Assembly (NCBI GenBank): GCA_051294375.1
Contig: CM119267.1
Coordinates: forward strand, 16,842,606 to 16,906,605
Direction of reading: 5' to 3'
Origin: Paraspadella gotoi
Lineage: Eukaryota; Chaetognatha
Length of the DNA stretch: 64,000 bases
The notes under the pieces are model-generated. The model searched no databases. It worked only from the letters and a program-made list of their open reading frames with translations, and had not been told where the DNA came from. Below are positions 63,368-64,000 of the stretch, one piece after another. The translations under genes were made by a program, and so were the position numbers. Every line of letters starts with the position of its first letter. Within the stretch, counting starts at the first letter, position 1.

Positions 63368-64000
63368 TCAACTGTTGCCGTCGGCGTCTTCTGGCGAAGG
63401 AGAGACAGCACCATCAAAATCAAATCCCTTTAAACCGAGCCTCTCAGACGTTACTCCTCCGGGTAAGAACTTGACAGGGGCAGCCCTTTCAGGGATTACA
63501 TTCTTGATAGTGAGATTCTCAAAACGAACATCCTTGGAGGTGGTTTTTATAGGGTGAAAGCCCTCGGAAGTATCCCGATTAGGACTAGCTCGGTGAGAAA
63601 AAAACCTCTGAGCGGCACTCCTTTGATTAGTAATTTCCGAATTATTATGCTTCTCCGAAGAAACCGTCTCAACATTATGTACTTTCTCAGATAATATTTT
63701 CTTGGATACAACTAATTTCTCGGAGCCAACGCTTTCTTGAGAAACTCTTCTTGGAACCACCCGCTTTGGAACCACACCGGTAGAGGGGACACATTGAAAA
63801 GTCGCTCTTTCGGACGGAACAGAGACGGAAGAAAAGGCAGAGGTGACGACAGAAGTTGACACAGCTGAAGTCGCGACGGATCTAATCCTCGCCATAGATT
63901 CGCGCCGTTGAAAGTTTTGCAAAAATCGTAGAACAGACTCGAGGCGGTTGTAGTGAGAACACAGCATCACTTGATAATACTTTGGGCAGTCGGGGTCTAG
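63368..64000 (-). CDS. C-terminal exon of an unrecognised gene (runs off the window)
   Basis: Open from the window edge to TGA at 63370-63368, 210 codons. The visible N-terminal part, DPDCPKYYQVMLCSHYNRLE followed by SVLRFLQNFQRRE, looks like a folded helical segment. The rest is rich in S, E, R, V and T with loose SEK/SER repeats and is probably disordered; it ends SPSPEDADGNS. I do not recognise the family. The stop lies 247 bp before the LARP1 acceptor at 63,121 with no AATAAA between them. I could not find a phase-1 donor near its end that would join it convincingly to LARP1, so I treat it as a separate gene. Confidence 0.6.
   Translation of the reverse strand, partial: LDPDCPKYYQVMLCSHYNRLESVLRFLQNFQRRESMARIRSVATSAVSTSVVTSAFSSVSVPSERATFQCVPSTGVVPKRVVPRRVSQESVGSEKLVVSKKILSEKVHNVETVSSEKHNNSEITNQRSAAQRFFSHRASPNRDTSEGFHPIKTTSKDVRFENLTIKNVIPERAAPVKFLPGGVTSERLGLKGFDFDGAVSPSPEDADGNS

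Noticed and set aside
63368-63970. Large exon as the first exon of LARP1
   Set aside because: It ends in an in-frame stop, has no convincing phase-1 donor before that stop, and shows no LARP1-like sequence.

Overview
The window is animal (metazoan) nuclear DNA. It has spliced genes with mostly GT-AG introns, very dense dinucleotide microsatellites, nested DNA transposons and nine runs of N. I see no prokaryotic operons, rRNA, tRNA or CRISPR. The only gene I can name with confidence is LARP1 on the minus strand. Its peptide shows the animal LARP1 arrangement of La module, PAM2 motif and C-terminal DM15 repeats. I cannot name the species; an invertebrate is likely.

Layout. (1) 1-47,060 is repeat-rich DNA with no gene I can name. 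It holds more than 20 (GA)n/(CT)n arrays, (GAC)n and (CAT)n arrays, a roughly 1 kb satellite built on a TATGCATA core (8,009-8,993), and a perfect 16-bp hairpin (6,729-6,768). Much of it looks like assembly overlap. 12,385-26,270 repeats one locus about three times around 25-N gaps, and 28,505-33,566 repeats 33,592-38,378 across another 25-N gap. Two 2,442-bp blocks (16,306-18,747 and 22,108-24,549) look identical, although both are C-inserted, corrupted versions of cleaner sequence nearby. A few short, acidic or alanine-rich open frames with plausible splice or start signals are listed at low confidence. (2) 47,061-51,950 is AT-rich, without GA arrays, and contains one hAT-like non-autonomous element. 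(3) 51,960-63,120 (minus) is LARP1. Seventeen coding exons join in one unbroken frame of 1,073 residues plus a stop; the 5' end is not resolved. Its seventh intron (4.8 kb) carries a large palindromic foldback element. Its arms hold degenerate CCCTAA/TTAGGG repeats, and each arm was hit by a different younger element: a hAT-like one with a perfect 8-bp target duplication, and a TTAA-targeting one whose empty site survives in the other arm. (4) 63,368-64,000 (minus) is the last coding exon of an unrecognised upstream gene. It ends only 247 bp before the first visible LARP1 exon.

How it fits together. LARP1 is known to bind the cap and 5'TOP sequence of ribosomal-protein and translation-factor mRNAs through DM15, poly(A) RNA through the La module, and poly(A)-binding protein through PAM2. 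All three parts are visible here. The odd features of this copy are a 24-residue insertion inside DM15, a GC-AG intron just before the La motif, a choice between two C-termini, and an upstream neighbour close enough to suggest a shared transcript.
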